Assembly (NCBI RefSeq): GCF_026625605.1
Contig: NZ_CP113054.1
Location: 3,596,001 to 3,660,000 of the forward strand
Direction of reading: 5' to 3'
Length of the DNA: 64,000 bases
From: Luteolibacter sp. SL250
Lineage (GTDB): Bacteria > Verrucomicrobiota > Verrucomicrobiia > Verrucomicrobiales > Akkermansiaceae
Of the stretch, positions 1-9,975 are shown piece by piece (the stretch's first letter is position 1; each line of letters opens with the position of its first letter). Both the position numbers and the translations under genes were made by a program. The notes beneath the pieces were generated by a model. That model saw only the letters and a list, made by a program, of their open reading frames with translations. It made no database searches and was not told the DNA's origin.

Positions 1-574
1 CCAGTTGGCGGTCATTGATGCTCCCGGAGGACAACCTGCCCACCGCCTCGAACACGGAGGCGAGGTCGAGCGACTCGCCCGTGGAGGGGTTGCGCCCGGA
101 TTTCATGGGACCGCCGGAAACGAAGATGGCAGGGATGTCCACGCGGGCCGCCCCCATCATCATACCGGGCACGATCTTGTCACAGTTCGGGATGCACACC
201 ACGCCGTCAAAGCAGTGGGCGCGCAGCATCGTCTCGATGCTGTCCGCGATGATCTCGCGCGATGCGAGGGAGTAGCGCATGCCGCCATGGCCCATGGCGA
301 TGCCGTCATCCACGCCGATGCAGTTGAACTCGAACGGCACGCCGCCCGCCTCCCGCACGGCTTCGCGGACTTTCCGCCCCACCACGTCCAGGTGGGCGTG
401 CCCCGGGATGATCTGCACGAACGAGTTCGCGATGGCGATGAAGGGCTTCCCCCAGTCCTCCTCGGACCGGATCATGCCCGTCGCACGGAGGAGGCTGCGG
501 TGCGGTGCGCGGATGGCACCCTGTTTGATGGTGTCGCTGATGGCCATGCGCCCATCATCCTTTTTTCCAGACAT
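1..574 (-). CDS. ilvD: Dihydroxy-acid dehydratase, N-terminal part (cut by window edge)
   Basis: Dehydrates 2,3-dihydroxy-3-methylvalerate and 2,3-dihydroxyisovalerate to the 2-oxo acids in isoleucine/valine synthesis, in the cytoplasm. The 191 visible N-terminal residues start at ATG 574. They contain the family signatures [14 protein letters not shown] and [12 protein letters not shown], the latter holding an Fe-S ligand cysteine, then an [11 protein letters not shown] motif. The early segment reads IIPGHAHL rather than TPCNMH, so the extra cysteine of plant-type [2Fe-2S] enzymes is missing and it resembles the E. coli-type enzyme. The C-terminal two thirds lie outside the window. It is divergent from a LysR regulator with only about 40 bp between them, so that regulator may control it (inference). 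Confidence 0.95.
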   Translation of the reverse strand, partial: MSGKKDDGRMAISDTIKQGAIRAPHRSLLRATGMIRSEEDWGKPFIAIANSFVQIIPGHAHLDVVGRKVREAVREAGGVPFEFNCIGVDDGIAMGHGGMRYSLASREIIADSIETMLRAHCFDGVVCIPNCDKIVPGMMMGAARVDIPAIFVSGGPMKSGRNPSTGESLDLASVFEAVGRLSSGSINDRQL

Positions 575-603
575 GATAAAAATACCACCTTCGTCGCGTT
601 GAT

Positions 604-618
604 ATACCATATCGGTAT
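604..618. promoter_or_regulatory. Probable LysR-type operator (T-N11-A palindrome)
   Basis: ATACC-ATATC-GGTAT is a perfect 5-bp inverted repeat with a 5-bp spacer that fits the LysR-family T-N11-A box. It lies in the 42-bp gap between ilvD and the LysR gene and overlaps the regulator's ATG (617-619). Binding here would be expected to affect both promoters and repress the regulator. The assignment rests on symmetry and location only. Confidence 0.55.
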
Positions 619-1495
619 GGATTACTCCCTGAGGGAACTGGAATGCTTCATCGCGGTGGCGGAGGAACGGTCGTTCACACGGGCGGCCCGCCGGCTGCAT
701 CTGGCGCAGCCACCGCTCTCCCGCCACGTGAAGGCGCTGGAGGAAAAGATCGGCGCGGTGCTGTTCATCCGCGAGCCGCGGGGAGTCTCGCTCACGGAAG
801 CGGCGAACGTTTTTTACGAGGAGACCCGTAACATCCCCCGCCGCCTGCTGCGCGCCGGGGAGGCCGCGCGGCGCTGCGCCTCCGGGGAGATCTCCAGGCT
901 CCGGCTGGGGTTCGTGAGCGCGGTGATGAGCGATGACCTCGCGGGAGTGTTCCGTTCGTTCCGCGCGGAGCATCCGCAGGTCCACATCACCCTGCACGAC
1001 CTGCCGCCGCAGGACCAGTTGGACGCCATCACCGACGGGCGGCTGGACGGCGGCTTCGTGGGGATCGAGCCGGACGACCCGCCCGCGGGCATCCGCTTCA
1101 TCCCCTGGCGGTCGGAACCGCTGGTCTGCCTGCTGCCCTCCGGTCATCCGCTGGCGGGGAACAAGACGGTGGCCCTTCCCGCGCTCGCGGAGGAATCTTT
1201 CGTCGCCATCTCCCGCAGTTCCGCCCCCGCCTTTGCGGACAAGGTGCGCGACCTGTGCGCCGCCGCAGGCTTCAGGCCGCGCATCATCCTGGAGTCACCG
1301 CGGGCGCAGGCCGTCGCCCTGATGGTCTCCGCCGGGTCCGGGATCGCCCTGCTGCCGGACACGCCCGCCGCGCTGGTGAAGCCGTCCGCCAAGGCCGTTC
1401 CGCTCCGCCCCGGCGTGAAGATCCGCCACGTTTTCGCCTGCCGGGAACGCCGCAGGGACGGGGCGATCACCGACTTCATCCGCCTGCTCCACTGA
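617..1495 (+). CDS. LysR family transcriptional regulator
   Basis: DNA-binding regulator of 292 residues, normal for the family. The N-terminal winged helix-turn-helix (residues about 1-60) has the typical run [20 protein letters not shown] LysR-type substrate-binding domain follows from about residue 90 to the end. The start at ATG 617 places the canonical N-terminus [11 protein letters not shown] first; the frame is open further upstream, but that stretch is antisense to ilvD. It is divergent from ilvD and a palindromic operator candidate sits on its start codon, suggesting autoregulation. The BenM/CbnR-like N-terminus does not identify the inducer. Confidence 0.9.
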   Translation: MDYSLRELECFIAVAEERSFTRAARRLHLAQPPLSRHVKALEEKIGAVLFIREPRGVSLTEAANVFYEETRNIPRRLLRAGEAARRCASGEISRLRLGFVSAVMSDDLAGVFRSFRAEHPQVHITLHDLPPQDQLDAITDGRLDGGFVGIEPDDPPAGIRFIPWRSEPLVCLLPSGHPLAGNKTVALPALAEESFVAISRSSAPAFADKVRDLCAAAGFRPRIILESPRAQAVALMVSAGSGIALLPDTPAALVKPSAKAVPLRPGVKIRHVFACRERRRDGAITDFIRLLH

Positions 1496-1537
1496 AAGAG
1501 AAGGCCTTCCCGCCACGTTTCCCTGAACGCTTTTCCC

Positions 1538-3313
1538 ATGCCATTCCATCTTCCAGGCAAATCCCTGATGTTCATCCCCGCGGTGGTCGCCCCCGCCTGG
1601 ATCCTGTCCTCCTGCTCGACGGACAACTACGTCCGCAGCGCCGACGCGGAGGTACGCGGCATCATCGAGCACAACCAGAACCTGGTGCTGGACACCCCGG
1701 CCGCGCCGGTCGTGATCGACACGCCCTACTCGGAACTGAACCCGGACTACATCCAGCCGGAGATCATCGTCCGCGAGCGCCAGAAGGGCGAGCCCATGAG
1801 GATCACCCTGACGGAAGCCATCGACCTGTCCGTCCGCAGCCGCCGGGAATACCAGAACCAGCGGGAGAACCTGTATCTGGCCGCGCTCGATCTGACCCGT
1901 GCCCGGCACGACTACACGCCGCGGCTCACCTCTCTGGGCAGCAGGGCCACCCTGGAGTCCGCCCGTCTGAGGAATGCGAACGGAAACTACGACGAAACCT
2001 CCCGGGACCTCGCCATCGGCACCGGCGCCAGCTTCGACCAGGTGTTCATCACCGGCGGCGCGCTGGCGGTGGATCTGGCCCAGGACATCTTCAAATTCTA
2101 CCTCGGCGGGAGCGGCAACAACGGCTCCACCCGCTTCCTTTCCGCCCGGTTGACCCAGCCGTTGCTGCGCGGCAGGGGCGCCATCGCCACGGAGAACCTC
2201 ACCCAGCGCGAGCGGAACGTCGCCTACGCCGTGCGCACCTACTCCCGGTTCCAGCAGCGCAACGTCATCGACATCACCAGCGCCTACTTCCGGATCCTCC
2301 AGGAAAAGGACCGCGTGCGGAACGAATACTCCAGCTACCAGAACCTGGTCATCTTCGCGGACCGTGCCCGCGCGCTCGCGGAGGACCGCCTTCCCCGGTT
2401 CCAGCTCGACCAGGCGAAACAGAGCGAACTGCGCGCCCGCGCCCGCTACATCAGCGCGACCAATTCCTACCGGAATCTGGTCGACAACTTCAAGCTCACG
2501 CTCGGCCTGCCGCTGGGCGGGGAGCTGCTGCTGGACGACACCGCCCTCAGATCCCTCGCGGAGGCAGGACTCCCCCACATCCCGTTCGATTCGGACCCCG
2601 CCTTCCATGTCGCGGTCAACCACCGGCTCGACCTGTTCAACGAGATCGACCGCTTCGAGGATGCGAAGCGGAAGATCACGGTGGCTGCGGACGCCTTCAA
2701 ACCCGGCGTCGATCTTTTCGCCGGCATCGACGTGGACACCAACAACGGCTCCCGCAGCTACTCGAACTTCGACGCGGACGCCTACTACAGCCGCATCGGC
2801 CTGGACATCGACCTGCCCATCGACAACCTCGCCGCGCGGAATGAATTCCGCCGGACCAAGATCGATTTCGAGCGGCAGCTCCGCCAGCTTTCCCAGTCCC
2901 TCGACTCCATCCACGGGGATCTGCGGAGCGGCCTGAGGGGCCTGGACCTTTCCCGCCAGACCTACGGCATCCAGCAGAACGCGTTGAAGCTGGCGAACCA
3001 GCGGGTGGATGGCGCGAACATGCTGCTGGACGCGGGCCGGGCCTCCACCCGGGACCTGCTGGATGCGCAGAACGACCAGCTCACCGCCCAGAACGCCGTG
3101 ACCTCCGCCCTGGTGGACTACCACCTCACCCGTCTCAACCTCCTCTACAACATGGGGATCTTCGATCCCGCCCTACCGCAATTTTGGGTGAAAAATCCTC
3201 CATTTCCCCAAATTAAAAGTAAGGAACCCCAATTCACCCCCGTAGACACCGCCGGATCCGAGAGGCTCATCACGCCCGAGGAACTCTTTCTGGAAACGCG
3301 ACCCCGTTCCTGA
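1538..3313 (+). CDS. TolC-family outer membrane efflux lipoprotein
   Basis: Outer-membrane channel of a tripartite exporter, 591 residues. The N-terminus is a lipoprotein signal peptide ending in a lipobox (ILSSC, predicted lipidated Cys26). The rest is rich in long amphipathic helices as in outer membrane efflux proteins, for example the repeats around LDLTRARHDYTPRL and LLDAGRASTRDLLDAQN. It is longer than E. coli TolC (about 470 residues mature), mainly through an N-terminal extension of about 90 residues. Its stop overlaps the start of the membrane fusion gene by one base (TGATG), implying translational coupling. With the next three genes it forms a complete MacAB-TolC-like set; the substrate is not evident. 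Confidence 0.85.
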   Translation: MPFHLPGKSLMFIPAVVAPAWILSSCSTDNYVRSADAEVRGIIEHNQNLVLDTPAAPVVIDTPYSELNPDYIQPEIIVRERQKGEPMRITLTEAIDLSVRSRREYQNQRENLYLAALDLTRARHDYTPRLTSLGSRATLESARLRNANGNYDETSRDLAIGTGASFDQVFITGGALAVDLAQDIFKFYLGGSGNNGSTRFLSARLTQPLLRGRGAIATENLTQRERNVAYAVRTYSRFQQRNVIDITSAYFRILQEKDRVRNEYSSYQNLVIFADRARALAEDRLPRFQLDQAKQSELRARARYISATNSYRNLVDNFKLTLGLPLGGELLLDDTALRSLAEAGLPHIPFDSDPAFHVAVNHRLDLFNEIDRFEDAKRKITVAADAFKPGVDLFAGIDVDTNNGSRSYSNFDADAYYSRIGLDIDLPIDNLAARNEFRRTKIDFERQLRQLSQSLDSIHGDLRSGLRGLDLSRQTYGIQQNALKLANQRVDGANMLLDAGRASTRDLLDAQNDQLTAQNAVTSALVDYHLTRLNLLYNMGIFDPALPQFWVKNPPFPQIKSKEPQFTPVDTAGSERLITPEELFLETRPRS

Positions 3314-4911
3314 TGAAATTCCCTACCACCATCCTCCACACCCTCAAACGGCCGAAGTTTTTCATTCCGGTCGCGGTGCTGGCGGTCGGGACGGGCATCT
3401 GGTCGGTGGTTCCGGGGAAGCAAACGCATGAGACCGCCGCGGCTTCCTTCTACAAAGTGGCCCGCGGTCCTTTCACCATCTCCCTGCCCACCGGTGGGGC
3501 GCTGGAAGCGGTGGACCGGGTGACTGTCCGGAACCTGGTGCCCGGCCGCACCGAAATCATTTCCCTGATCAAGGAAGGCACCGTCGTCAAAAAGGGCGAC
3601 CTGCTGATCGAACTGGATTCCAACGGAATCGAGGACCAGCTCTCACTGGCGGAGATCGCCTACCAACAGGCGGTTTTCGCCTATTCCGAACAGGAAGAAC
3701 GGGTGGAGGTCCTGAAAAGCGACAATTCCCTGAAACTCCGTGACGCGGAGCTGGCGGTGAAGCTGGCCACCCAGGACCGCGCGAAATACGTCGATGGCGA
3801 CTGGCCCCAGCTCAGCAAGAAGGCGGAGACGACCATTTCCCTGGCCACGGAGGAACTCCGCCGGGCGCAGGACCGCCTGGCCGGCACGAAGAAGCTGGAG
3901 GCCAAGGGCTATGTGAACCCCACCGAACTGGTGACCGACACCCTGGCCGCCAAGCGCCGGGAGATCGAACTGGCCACCGCGGTGGAGGACCGGCGCCTGC
4001 TGCTGGAGTTCGACTACCCTCGCTCGATCCAGCAACTGGACCTGGCGCTGGAGAACGCGAACATCAAGCTGGAGCGGACCCGCAAGCAGAACCAGCTCCA
4101 GGTGGAGAAGGCGGAACTGCAGCTCACCTCCTCCAAGGAAACGCTCGACCTGCGCAAGGTGAAGCTGGAGGAACTCCGCTCCTCCAAGGAATACACCATG
4201 ATCCGTGCGCCGAAGTCCGGTCTGGTGGTGTATGAGAAGAGCGAGGATTTCCGCAGTGAAGCCATCGGCGAAGGCATCCTCGTCCGCGAGCGCCAGCCGC
4301 TCATCTCCCTTCCGGACGTCTCCCGGATGAAGGTGATGATCAACGTTTACGAAAACCAGGTGAGCCTGGTGAAGGCCGGCATGCGCGCCTTCATCAATCT
4401 GGACGCCCTTCCGGACCAGCGCTTCCTGGGTGAGGTCACGTCCGTGGCCTCCATGCCGGAACCTTCGCGGGACGGCAACCCGAACTACCGCGTGTACAAG
4501 GCCGAGGTGCTGGTGAAGGACCAGCTCCCCGACATCAAGCCGGGGATCACCGCCCGGGTGGATGTCCTCATCGCCGAGCTGCAGGATGTCATCAAGGTGC
4601 CCCTGCAAGCCGTCGTGGGTGTGGGTGACCGCCAGATCTGCTTCCTCCAGAAGAATGGCAAACTGAATCCGGTTCCGGTCGAAATCGGCCTCTTCGACAA
4701 CGACTTCGTGCAGATCACCAAGGGTCTCGAGACGGGTGACCTGGTGTCACTGGCCCCCCCGCGCACCACCGAGCTTCCTGAGAAGAAGGAGGATGAAGCA
4801 AAGCCGGAGGAAGAAGCCCCCGCCTCCCCGAAGAACCAGAAGAACCTTCCCCCGGGTCCCGTCCAGAAGAACACCCTGGCGGAAGCGGGCACCGCGGTGA
4901 AGCCCGGTTGA
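3313..4911 (+). CDS. Periplasmic adaptor (HlyD/MacA-type membrane fusion protein)
   Basis: Links the inner-membrane ABC transporter to the TolC-type channel. The 532-residue protein has an N-terminal membrane anchor (about residues 14-32) and a lipoyl-like half-motif GTVVKKGDLLIELDSNG. A long coiled-coil hairpin follows (about 100-290), then the second lipoyl half (MIRAPKSGLVVYEK) and beta-barrel/membrane-proximal domains. An acidic, Pro-rich tail of about 50 residues (PEKKEDEAKPEEE) is not typical of MacA and may be disordered. The hairpin is longer than in E. coli MacA. The start codon is fixed by the TGATG overlap with the preceding gene. Confidence 0.85.
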   Translation: MKFPTTILHTLKRPKFFIPVAVLAVGTGIWSVVPGKQTHETAAASFYKVARGPFTISLPTGGALEAVDRVTVRNLVPGRTEIISLIKEGTVVKKGDLLIELDSNGIEDQLSLAEIAYQQAVFAYSEQEERVEVLKSDNSLKLRDAELAVKLATQDRAKYVDGDWPQLSKKAETTISLATEELRRAQDRLAGTKKLEAKGYVNPTELVTDTLAAKRREIELATAVEDRRLLLEFDYPRSIQQLDLALENANIKLERTRKQNQLQVEKAELQLTSSKETLDLRKVKLEELRSSKEYTMIRAPKSGLVVYEKSEDFRSEAIGEGILVRERQPLISLPDVSRMKVMINVYENQVSLVKAGMRAFINLDALPDQRFLGEVTSVASMPEPSRDGNPNYRVYKAEVLVKDQLPDIKPGITARVDVLIAELQDVIKVPLQAVVGVGDRQICFLQKNGKLNPVPVEIGLFDNDFVQITKGLETGDLVSLAPPRTTELPEKKEDEAKPEEEAPASPKNQKNLPPGPVQKNTLAEAGTAVKPG

Positions 4912-4941
4912 TCCCCCTGCGGTCACCGTGATTCCTTTCCC

Positions 4942-5670
4942 ATGCCGGATCCCGTCATTTCCATCCGTGGACTCCAGAAGGTCTATCACCTCGGTGAGGA
5001 GGCCGATGTGTATGCCCTCGCCGGAGTGGATCTGGATGTGATGCCGGGCGAGCATGTCGCCATCATGGGTTCCTCCGGCTCCGGAAAGTCCACCATGCTG
5101 AACCTGCTGGGCTGTCTGGACCGCCCCAGCGCCGGATCCTACTTCCTGGGCGGGGATGACGTCGCACTGCTGGATGACGACGCACTGTCCCACGTGCGCG
5201 GCCAGCGCCTGGGATTCATCTTCCAGTCCTACAACCTGATTCCGCAGCTCACGGTTCTCGAGAACATCGAGGTTCCCCTTTTCTATCAGAACCGGGACAC
5301 CCCGGAGGCACTGGCACGCTGCAAGGAACTCGCGAAACTGGTGGGGCTGGACGGCCGCCTGAACCACCGCCCGAAGCAACTCTCCGGCGGCCAGCAGCAG
5401 CGGGTGGCCATCGCCCGCGCGCTGGTCAACGACCCGCTGCTGATCCTCGCCGACGAGCCGACCGGCAACCTGGATTCCTCCACCGAAGAAGATGTGCTGG
5501 CCCTGATCGACCAGCTCAACGACGAAGGCCGCACCATCGTCATGGTCACCCACGACGAACACGTGGCGCTGCGTGCGGACCGCATCATCCACATGCGGGA
5601 CGGGAAAATCCACCGGCAGGAGATCGTCACCCAGGAGATGCGGGAAGCGGCGCAGGCCACCGCAAAGTGA
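4942..5670 (+). CDS. ABC transporter ATP-binding protein (MacB/LolD type)
   Basis: Cytoplasmic ATPase of 242 residues. It shows Walker [10 protein letters not shown]-loop [14 protein letters not shown] signature [15 protein letters not shown], Walker [13 protein letters not shown] and the switch histidine in MVTHDEH. This motif set matches the MacB/LolD/FtsE subgroup, which powers mechanotransmission across the periplasm rather than bulk import. E. coli MacB is a single fused chain; here the ATPase and permease are separate genes. It follows the adaptor by 30 bp and precedes the permease. Confidence 0.93.
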   Translation: MPDPVISIRGLQKVYHLGEEADVYALAGVDLDVMPGEHVAIMGSSGSGKSTMLNLLGCLDRPSAGSYFLGGDDVALLDDDALSHVRGQRLGFIFQSYNLIPQLTVLENIEVPLFYQNRDTPEALARCKELAKLVGLDGRLNHRPKQLSGGQQQRVAIARALVNDPLLILADEPTGNLDSSTEEDVLALIDQLNDEGRTIVMVTHDEHVALRADRIIHMRDGKIHRQEIVTQEMREAAQATAK

Positions 5671-5753
5671 AATCCCCATCCCTTTCCCGCGACAGATCCA
5701 GCCATGCGCCGCACGTAGGAATCCCTGCTTTCCGACAAATCCCCATCTGACAC

Positions 5754-7016
5754 TTGCTCCTCCGTTTCCATCGCGTCTTCTCCCTCGGGGTAAAGAACCT
5801 CTTCCTCCACAAGGTCCGCTCGATCCTGACGATGCTGGGCATCGTTTTCGGCGTCGGGTCGGTCATCGCGATGCTGGCCGTGGGAGAAGGGGCCTCGCAG
5901 AAGGCCAGCCGCTCGATCGCCAAGCTGGGCAGCAGCAACATCATCCTGGAAAGCCTGGAACCCCCGGCTGATCCGGCGACCCAGAAGGCCTTGCTGTCCA
6001 TTCCGAAGTGGCGGCAGAAGTACGGCCTCAACGAATCCGACCGCAACCGCATCCTGCGGACCGTCCCCCATGTCGATTTCGTCCACCCGGAAGCGCAGAA
6101 GAGCGAGGAAGTGACCAGCCCCAGCTCCCAACGGCGGGCGATCCTCCTGGCATCCACGGATGATCTGCCATCCGTCAGGAACCTGCAGCGGGTGGACGGC
6201 AGGTTCTTCACCTCGGTGGAAACCGCCCGGGCAGTGCCGGTCTGCGTGCTCTCCCCCGCCCTGAGGAGGAAGCTTTTCCCATTCGGGGAAGTGACCGGAA
6301 AGACCGTCCGGATCCAGGGCGACTACTACACGATCCTCGGCACCTACAGTCCGGGCGCCGAAGACGAAGAGGAGGAAGACAAGGCCTCCGGGGCGAACGC
6401 GGGGAAAGAAGACGTCCTCTACCTCCCCATCACAACGGCCCGCAAACGGATCTCTTCCTTCGGCTACAGCCGCACGGAGTATGACACGCTCATCGTCCGT
6501 GCCCGGAGTACGGAACGCGTGGGCGAAGTCGGCGCCGGCATCGAATCCCTGATGGAATCCTCCCACCGCCAGAAGGACTACATGATCAAGATCCCCCTCG
6601 AGCTGCTCGCGCAGGCCCGGGAATCCCAGAAGCTGTTCAACATCATCCTCGGTTCGATCGCGGCGATCAGCCTCCTGGTCGGCGGCATCGGCATCATGAA
6701 CATCATGCTGGCCACGGTGACGGAGCGGACGCGGGAGATCGGCATCCGGCGCGCGCTGGGGGCGAAGCGGAAGGACATCATCTCCCAGTTCCTGGTGGAG
6801 ACCGTGGTGATCTCCCTCACCGGAGGCATCGTCGGCATCGTCATCGGCGTGGCGATTCCCAGCATCATCTCGTCCGTCACGAATCTGCCGACGGTCATCA
6901 CGCCGCTTTCGGTGATCCTTTCCGTCTGCATCTCCGTGCTCACCGGGGTGATTTTCGGGATCTATCCTGCGCGCCGGGCCGCCAGCCTCGACCCCATCGA
7001 CGCACTGAGGCAGTGA
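5754..7016 (+). CDS. ABC transporter permease (MacB-like, FtsX fold)
   Basis: Inner-membrane permease of 420 residues. The first transmembrane helix (about 20-45, in the [19 protein letters not shown] region) is followed by a periplasmic MacB-PCD-like domain (about 50-280). Three C-terminal helices of an FtsX domain then carry the signatures [20 protein letters not shown] and [13 protein letters not shown]. The start is taken as TTG 5754: an in-frame TGA lies 6 bp upstream, no ATG occurs before the first helix, and the N-terminus aligns with family members from here. No good ribosome-binding site precedes it, so the start is only moderately certain. It is the last gene of the exporter operon. 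Confidence 0.88.
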   Translation: MLLRFHRVFSLGVKNLFLHKVRSILTMLGIVFGVGSVIAMLAVGEGASQKASRSIAKLGSSNIILESLEPPADPATQKALLSIPKWRQKYGLNESDRNRILRTVPHVDFVHPEAQKSEEVTSPSSQRRAILLASTDDLPSVRNLQRVDGRFFTSVETARAVPVCVLSPALRRKLFPFGEVTGKTVRIQGDYYTILGTYSPGAEDEEEEDKASGANAGKEDVLYLPITTARKRISSFGYSRTEYDTLIVRARSTERVGEVGAGIESLMESSHRQKDYMIKIPLELLAQARESQKLFNIILGSIAAISLLVGGIGIMNIMLATVTERTREIGIRRALGAKRKDIISQFLVETVVISLTGGIVGIVIGVAIPSIISSVTNLPTVITPLSVILSVCISVLTGVIFGIYPARRAASLDPIDALRQ

Positions 7017-7140
7017 CCGCGATGATCCTCAGCCCCCCGGGGCGGGTGGATACTTCCGCGACAATCCCCAAGGCGGGGCTGACAGTCCTTGACCTCTGGA
7101 CTACAGTTGGGAAAACAGCCGTGCTGGCCCGAAAAAACCG

Positions 7141-8916
7141 ATGAGTGATGAGCCACCCGCCCCCGCCCCCTCCGTGCCACCACGGGGAGCGAAAGGGCGT
7201 GGCAACGAATCAAATGGACCGCAGCCGGACTCGCTGGCCGCGTTCGAAGGCGCACTGGGCTGGACCATCGTCCGCTGGATCGCCCTGCGGCTCACGGAGG
7301 ACCTTGCGGAGATCCATGCGAAGGGAGGCTTCCATGGCAACCTTTCCAGCGGCACCATCCGCTTCAACGGGCCGTGGACGGACCTCGACATCCAGCTCCC
7401 CAAGCCAGGCAAAAAAGGCTCCCCCGCGAAGGACCTCACCGATCTGCACGCCATCCTCCTTTCCCTCCTGAAGCCGGAGGACAGACAGGATGCGGAGGCC
7501 ATGGCCGCGCTGGCCGCACTGACGGGGGATGGCGCCACCGCCGCGGCCGCCTGCGACCGGATCGCCACCGGCTTCCTCGGCTCTCTGCCTGCGGAAGCTC
7601 CCACCGCGGAGAAGGCCACCCCACCAGGCCGCCCCGCACCAGCCGCCCGGTCCGGACCACCCTCCACCGGAGGATCTTCACCACTGCCGAAGATCGCCGC
7701 CGCGGCCGCGGTGGCGCTCCTTCTGGCCGGTGGAGGCGGCTATTTCGCCTACACCAAGCTCTCCTCCCCTCCCCGGCCAACGGGAGGTTCCGCCGCCCAA
7801 GGCACCGCGCCTGACTCCGGAAAGAATGACGCCGCCGCCAGCGAACAGGCGGAGAAAGAACGCCTGGCCCGTGAGAAAGCCGCCGCCGAGCAGGCGGAAA
7901 AGGACCGCCTCGCCAGCGCGGAAGCGGCAGCCAGGGAGAAGGCGGCAGCCGCGATGGCGGCGAAAGAGCGGCAGGCGAAGGAGCTTGCCGAAAAGGAACG
8001 GCTGGCCGTGGAGAAGGCCGCCCTGGACAAGGCCGCCGCGGAGCGCGACCGCATGCAGGCGATGAAGGAGGCCGAAGAGGAAAAGGCCGCGAAGGAGAAG
8101 GCGGCCCGTGAGGCCGAAGCCGCGGTCGCTTCCGCCGCGAAGATCATCGAAGACGATGCCGCCCCCGCTTCAGCAAAGGAGCGCGCATTCAAGGAAATGC
8201 TCAAGGCTGCGGAAGCCGGACATCCACGGGCCATCGAGATCGTCGGCGCCGCCTACTGGCAGGGCGACGGCACCACGAAAAACCAGGCGTTCGCCTACCG
8301 TTGGTTCGAGGCCGGAGCGAAGCTGGGAATCCCGCGCTCGATGCTGGGGTTGGGGAACTGCTATGACTTCGGGATCGTCGTCACCGAGGACAAGAAAGCC
8401 GCAGCCGGGTGGTGGACGAAGGCCGCGGAGGCGGGCGAGCCGCTGGCGATGAGCCGGCTGGGCGAATACTACAACTCCGACCCCCAGGCGAAGGACATCC
8501 AGCTCGCCATGTCATGGTGGACGAAGGCCGCGGATCTGGGCGTGCCGGAGGCGATGACCAACCTGGGCATCCACTACTCTGCGGGAACCGCCGGGGAACG
8601 CGACAACGCGAAGGCGATCTCCCTCTGGCAGAAGGCCGCCGATCTCGGGCAGCCGAGGGCGATGGCCGAGCTGGGCTACCAATATTTCAACGGAGAAGTG
8701 CCCGGGAAGACCGAAGCGGATGCGTTCCGCCTTTTCCAGAAGGCCGTCGAGGCGAAGGACCCCCGCGCCATGACCGGCCTGGGCGTCTGCTATGCCTTCG
8801 GCAAAGGAACCGGAAAGAACATGGACCTGGCCGTGAAATGGCTCCGCGAGGCATCCGCCCTGGGAGAACCCGCCGCCGGGCAATACCTGAAACAGCTCGA
8901 AAACCAGGGACGCTGA
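7141..8916 (+). CDS. Pseudokinase-like / transmembrane / Sel1-repeat protein
   Basis: A 591-residue protein in four parts. Residues about 35-150 resemble a remnant of a Hanks-type kinase: AEIHAKGGFHGNLSSGTIRF sits where a kinase has H-R-D-L-K-P-x-N, but the catalytic Asp is Asn and the Lys is absent. A single transmembrane helix follows (about 184-205). Next comes a highly charged Ala/Lys/Glu coiled coil (about 225-340, many EKERLA/EKAA units), then about six Sel1/TPR-like repeats to the C-terminus (for example AAYWQGDGTTKNQAFAYRWF and GVCYAFGKGTGKNMDLAVKW). A role as an envelope scaffold is inference. It stands alone between the exporter operon and rnhB. Confidence 0.8.
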   Translation: MSDEPPAPAPSVPPRGAKGRGNESNGPQPDSLAAFEGALGWTIVRWIALRLTEDLAEIHAKGGFHGNLSSGTIRFNGPWTDLDIQLPKPGKKGSPAKDLTDLHAILLSLLKPEDRQDAEAMAALAALTGDGATAAAACDRIATGFLGSLPAEAPTAEKATPPGRPAPAARSGPPSTGGSSPLPKIAAAAAVALLLAGGGGYFAYTKLSSPPRPTGGSAAQGTAPDSGKNDAAASEQAEKERLAREKAAAEQAEKDRLASAEAAAREKAAAAMAAKERQAKELAEKERLAVEKAALDKAAAERDRMQAMKEAEEEKAAKEKAAREAEAAVASAAKIIEDDAAPASAKERAFKEMLKAAEAGHPRAIEIVGAAYWQGDGTTKNQAFAYRWFEAGAKLGIPRSMLGLGNCYDFGIVVTEDKKAAAGWWTKAAEAGEPLAMSRLGEYYNSDPQAKDIQLAMSWWTKAADLGVPEAMTNLGIHYSAGTAGERDNAKAISLWQKAADLGQPRAMAELGYQYFNGEVPGKTEADAFRLFQKAVEAKDPRAMTGLGVCYAFGKGTGKNMDLAVKWLREASALGEPAAGQYLKQLENQGR

Positions 8917-8961
8917 CACATGGCGTTGCAGCGGACCTCCGCTGGATGGTAAGACGGGCGC

Positions 8962-9585
8962 GTGCCCGACCTATCGTTTGAGAACAGACACCGGAAGGCC
9001 GGGAGATTGGTCATCGCCGGCATCGATGAAGCGGGACGCGGCCCTCTGGCAGGTCCGGTCACCGCGGCGGCGGTCGTGCTGCCGGCCCGGTTCCGCTGCA
9101 AGGGTCTGGACGATTCCAAGAAACTGAACGCCCAGAAGCGCCGGGAATTCTACAGGGAACTGACCGGGGATTCACGCGTGACGTGGAGCGTCGGCATGGC
9201 CGAGGTGTCTGAGATCGACTCGCTCAACATCCTGCGGGCCACCCATCTGGCGATGCGGAGGGCGGTGGAGGGCCTGACCGCCGCACCGGACCACTGCCTC
9301 ATCGACGGGCTGCCGGTGCGGGACTTTCCGTTCGCCCATGAGGGCATCGTCAAGGGCGACAGCCTCTGCCTTTCCATCGCCGCGGCCAGCGTGATCGCGA
9401 AGGTGACGCGGGACGAGCTGATGGGATCCCTGCACGAAGAATTCCCCCAATACGGCTTTGCCCGGCACCAGGGATATGGCACGAAGGACCACCTTGAAGC
9501 GCTCCGTATTCACGGCCCTTGCCGCCATCATCGTTTCTCGTTTCAGCCCGTCGCTCAACTGCCGCTGCCGTTTGACCTCCGCTGA
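8962..9585 (+). CDS. rnhB: Ribonuclease HII
   Basis: Cleaves the RNA strand of RNA-DNA hybrids and starts removal of single ribonucleotides misincorporated in DNA. The 207-residue protein contains the signature IAGIDEAGRGPLAGPV with catalytic Asp-Glu, SKKLNAQKR, an Asp in LIDGLPV, ASVIAKVTRDELM with the fourth acidic residue, and HQGYGTKDHLEAL. The start is GTG 8962, the only start codon that retains the full N-terminal strand. The gene is followed after 25 bp by yraN, a common neighbour of rnhB in bacteria. Confidence 0.97.
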   Translation: MPDLSFENRHRKAGRLVIAGIDEAGRGPLAGPVTAAAVVLPARFRCKGLDDSKKLNAQKRREFYRELTGDSRVTWSVGMAEVSEIDSLNILRATHLAMRRAVEGLTAAPDHCLIDGLPVRDFPFAHEGIVKGDSLCLSIAAASVIAKVTRDELMGSLHEEFPQYGFARHQGYGTKDHLEALRIHGPCRHHRFSFQPVAQLPLPFDLR

Positions 9586-9610
9586 CGGCACCCGCCGGAG
9601 CAACGCGTGG

Positions 9611-9952
9611 ATGGGTGCCTTCGGGGAGAAGGTGGCGGCTGCGTGGCTGCGCGCGGCCGGCTGCAGGATCCTGGCGAAAAACTTCAGCGCACGCGGCGGC
9701 GGGGAGGTGGACATCGTCGCCAGGGACGGGAACCTCCTGTTGTTCATCGAGGTGAAAACGCGCCGTGAGGGCACCCCCATCCGCCCTTATGACGCCGTGG
9801 ACGCCACCAAGCGGAAGCTGATCGAGCGCGGCGCGAATGCCTGGCTGTCCCGCCTGGGCAGACGGGATCTGCCGTGGAGGTTCGACGTCATGGAAGTCTA
9901 TCTGGAGGACGGCGGACGCCCCAGGGTCAACCGGATCCGGGACGCATTCTGA
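9611..9952 (+). CDS. YraN/UPF0102 family nuclease-like protein
   Basis: Small protein of 113 residues with a restriction-endonuclease-like fold. It contains the family core GEVDIVARDGNLLLFIEVKTR, in which E-x-D and the downstream E-V-K match the PD-(D/E)xK metal site. The biochemical role in bacteria is unsettled. The start ATG 9611 follows a purine-rich CCGGAG and lies after the rnhB stop; the same frame is open upstream, but that stretch overlaps rnhB and is not family-like. The N-terminus is a few residues shorter than some homologues. Confidence 0.9.
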   Translation: MGAFGEKVAAAWLRAAGCRILAKNFSARGGGEVDIVARDGNLLLFIEVKTRREGTPIRPYDAVDATKRKLIERGANAWLSRLGRRDLPWRFDVMEVYLEDGGRPRVNRIRDAF

Positions 9953-9975
9953 AACGCGGGCTTGCCGGGGCGCGG

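Noticed and set aside
5..616. Upstream extension of the LysR reading frame
   Set aside because: The 204 codons before ATG 617 are antisense to ilvD and would put a long non-family extension before the helix-turn-helix.
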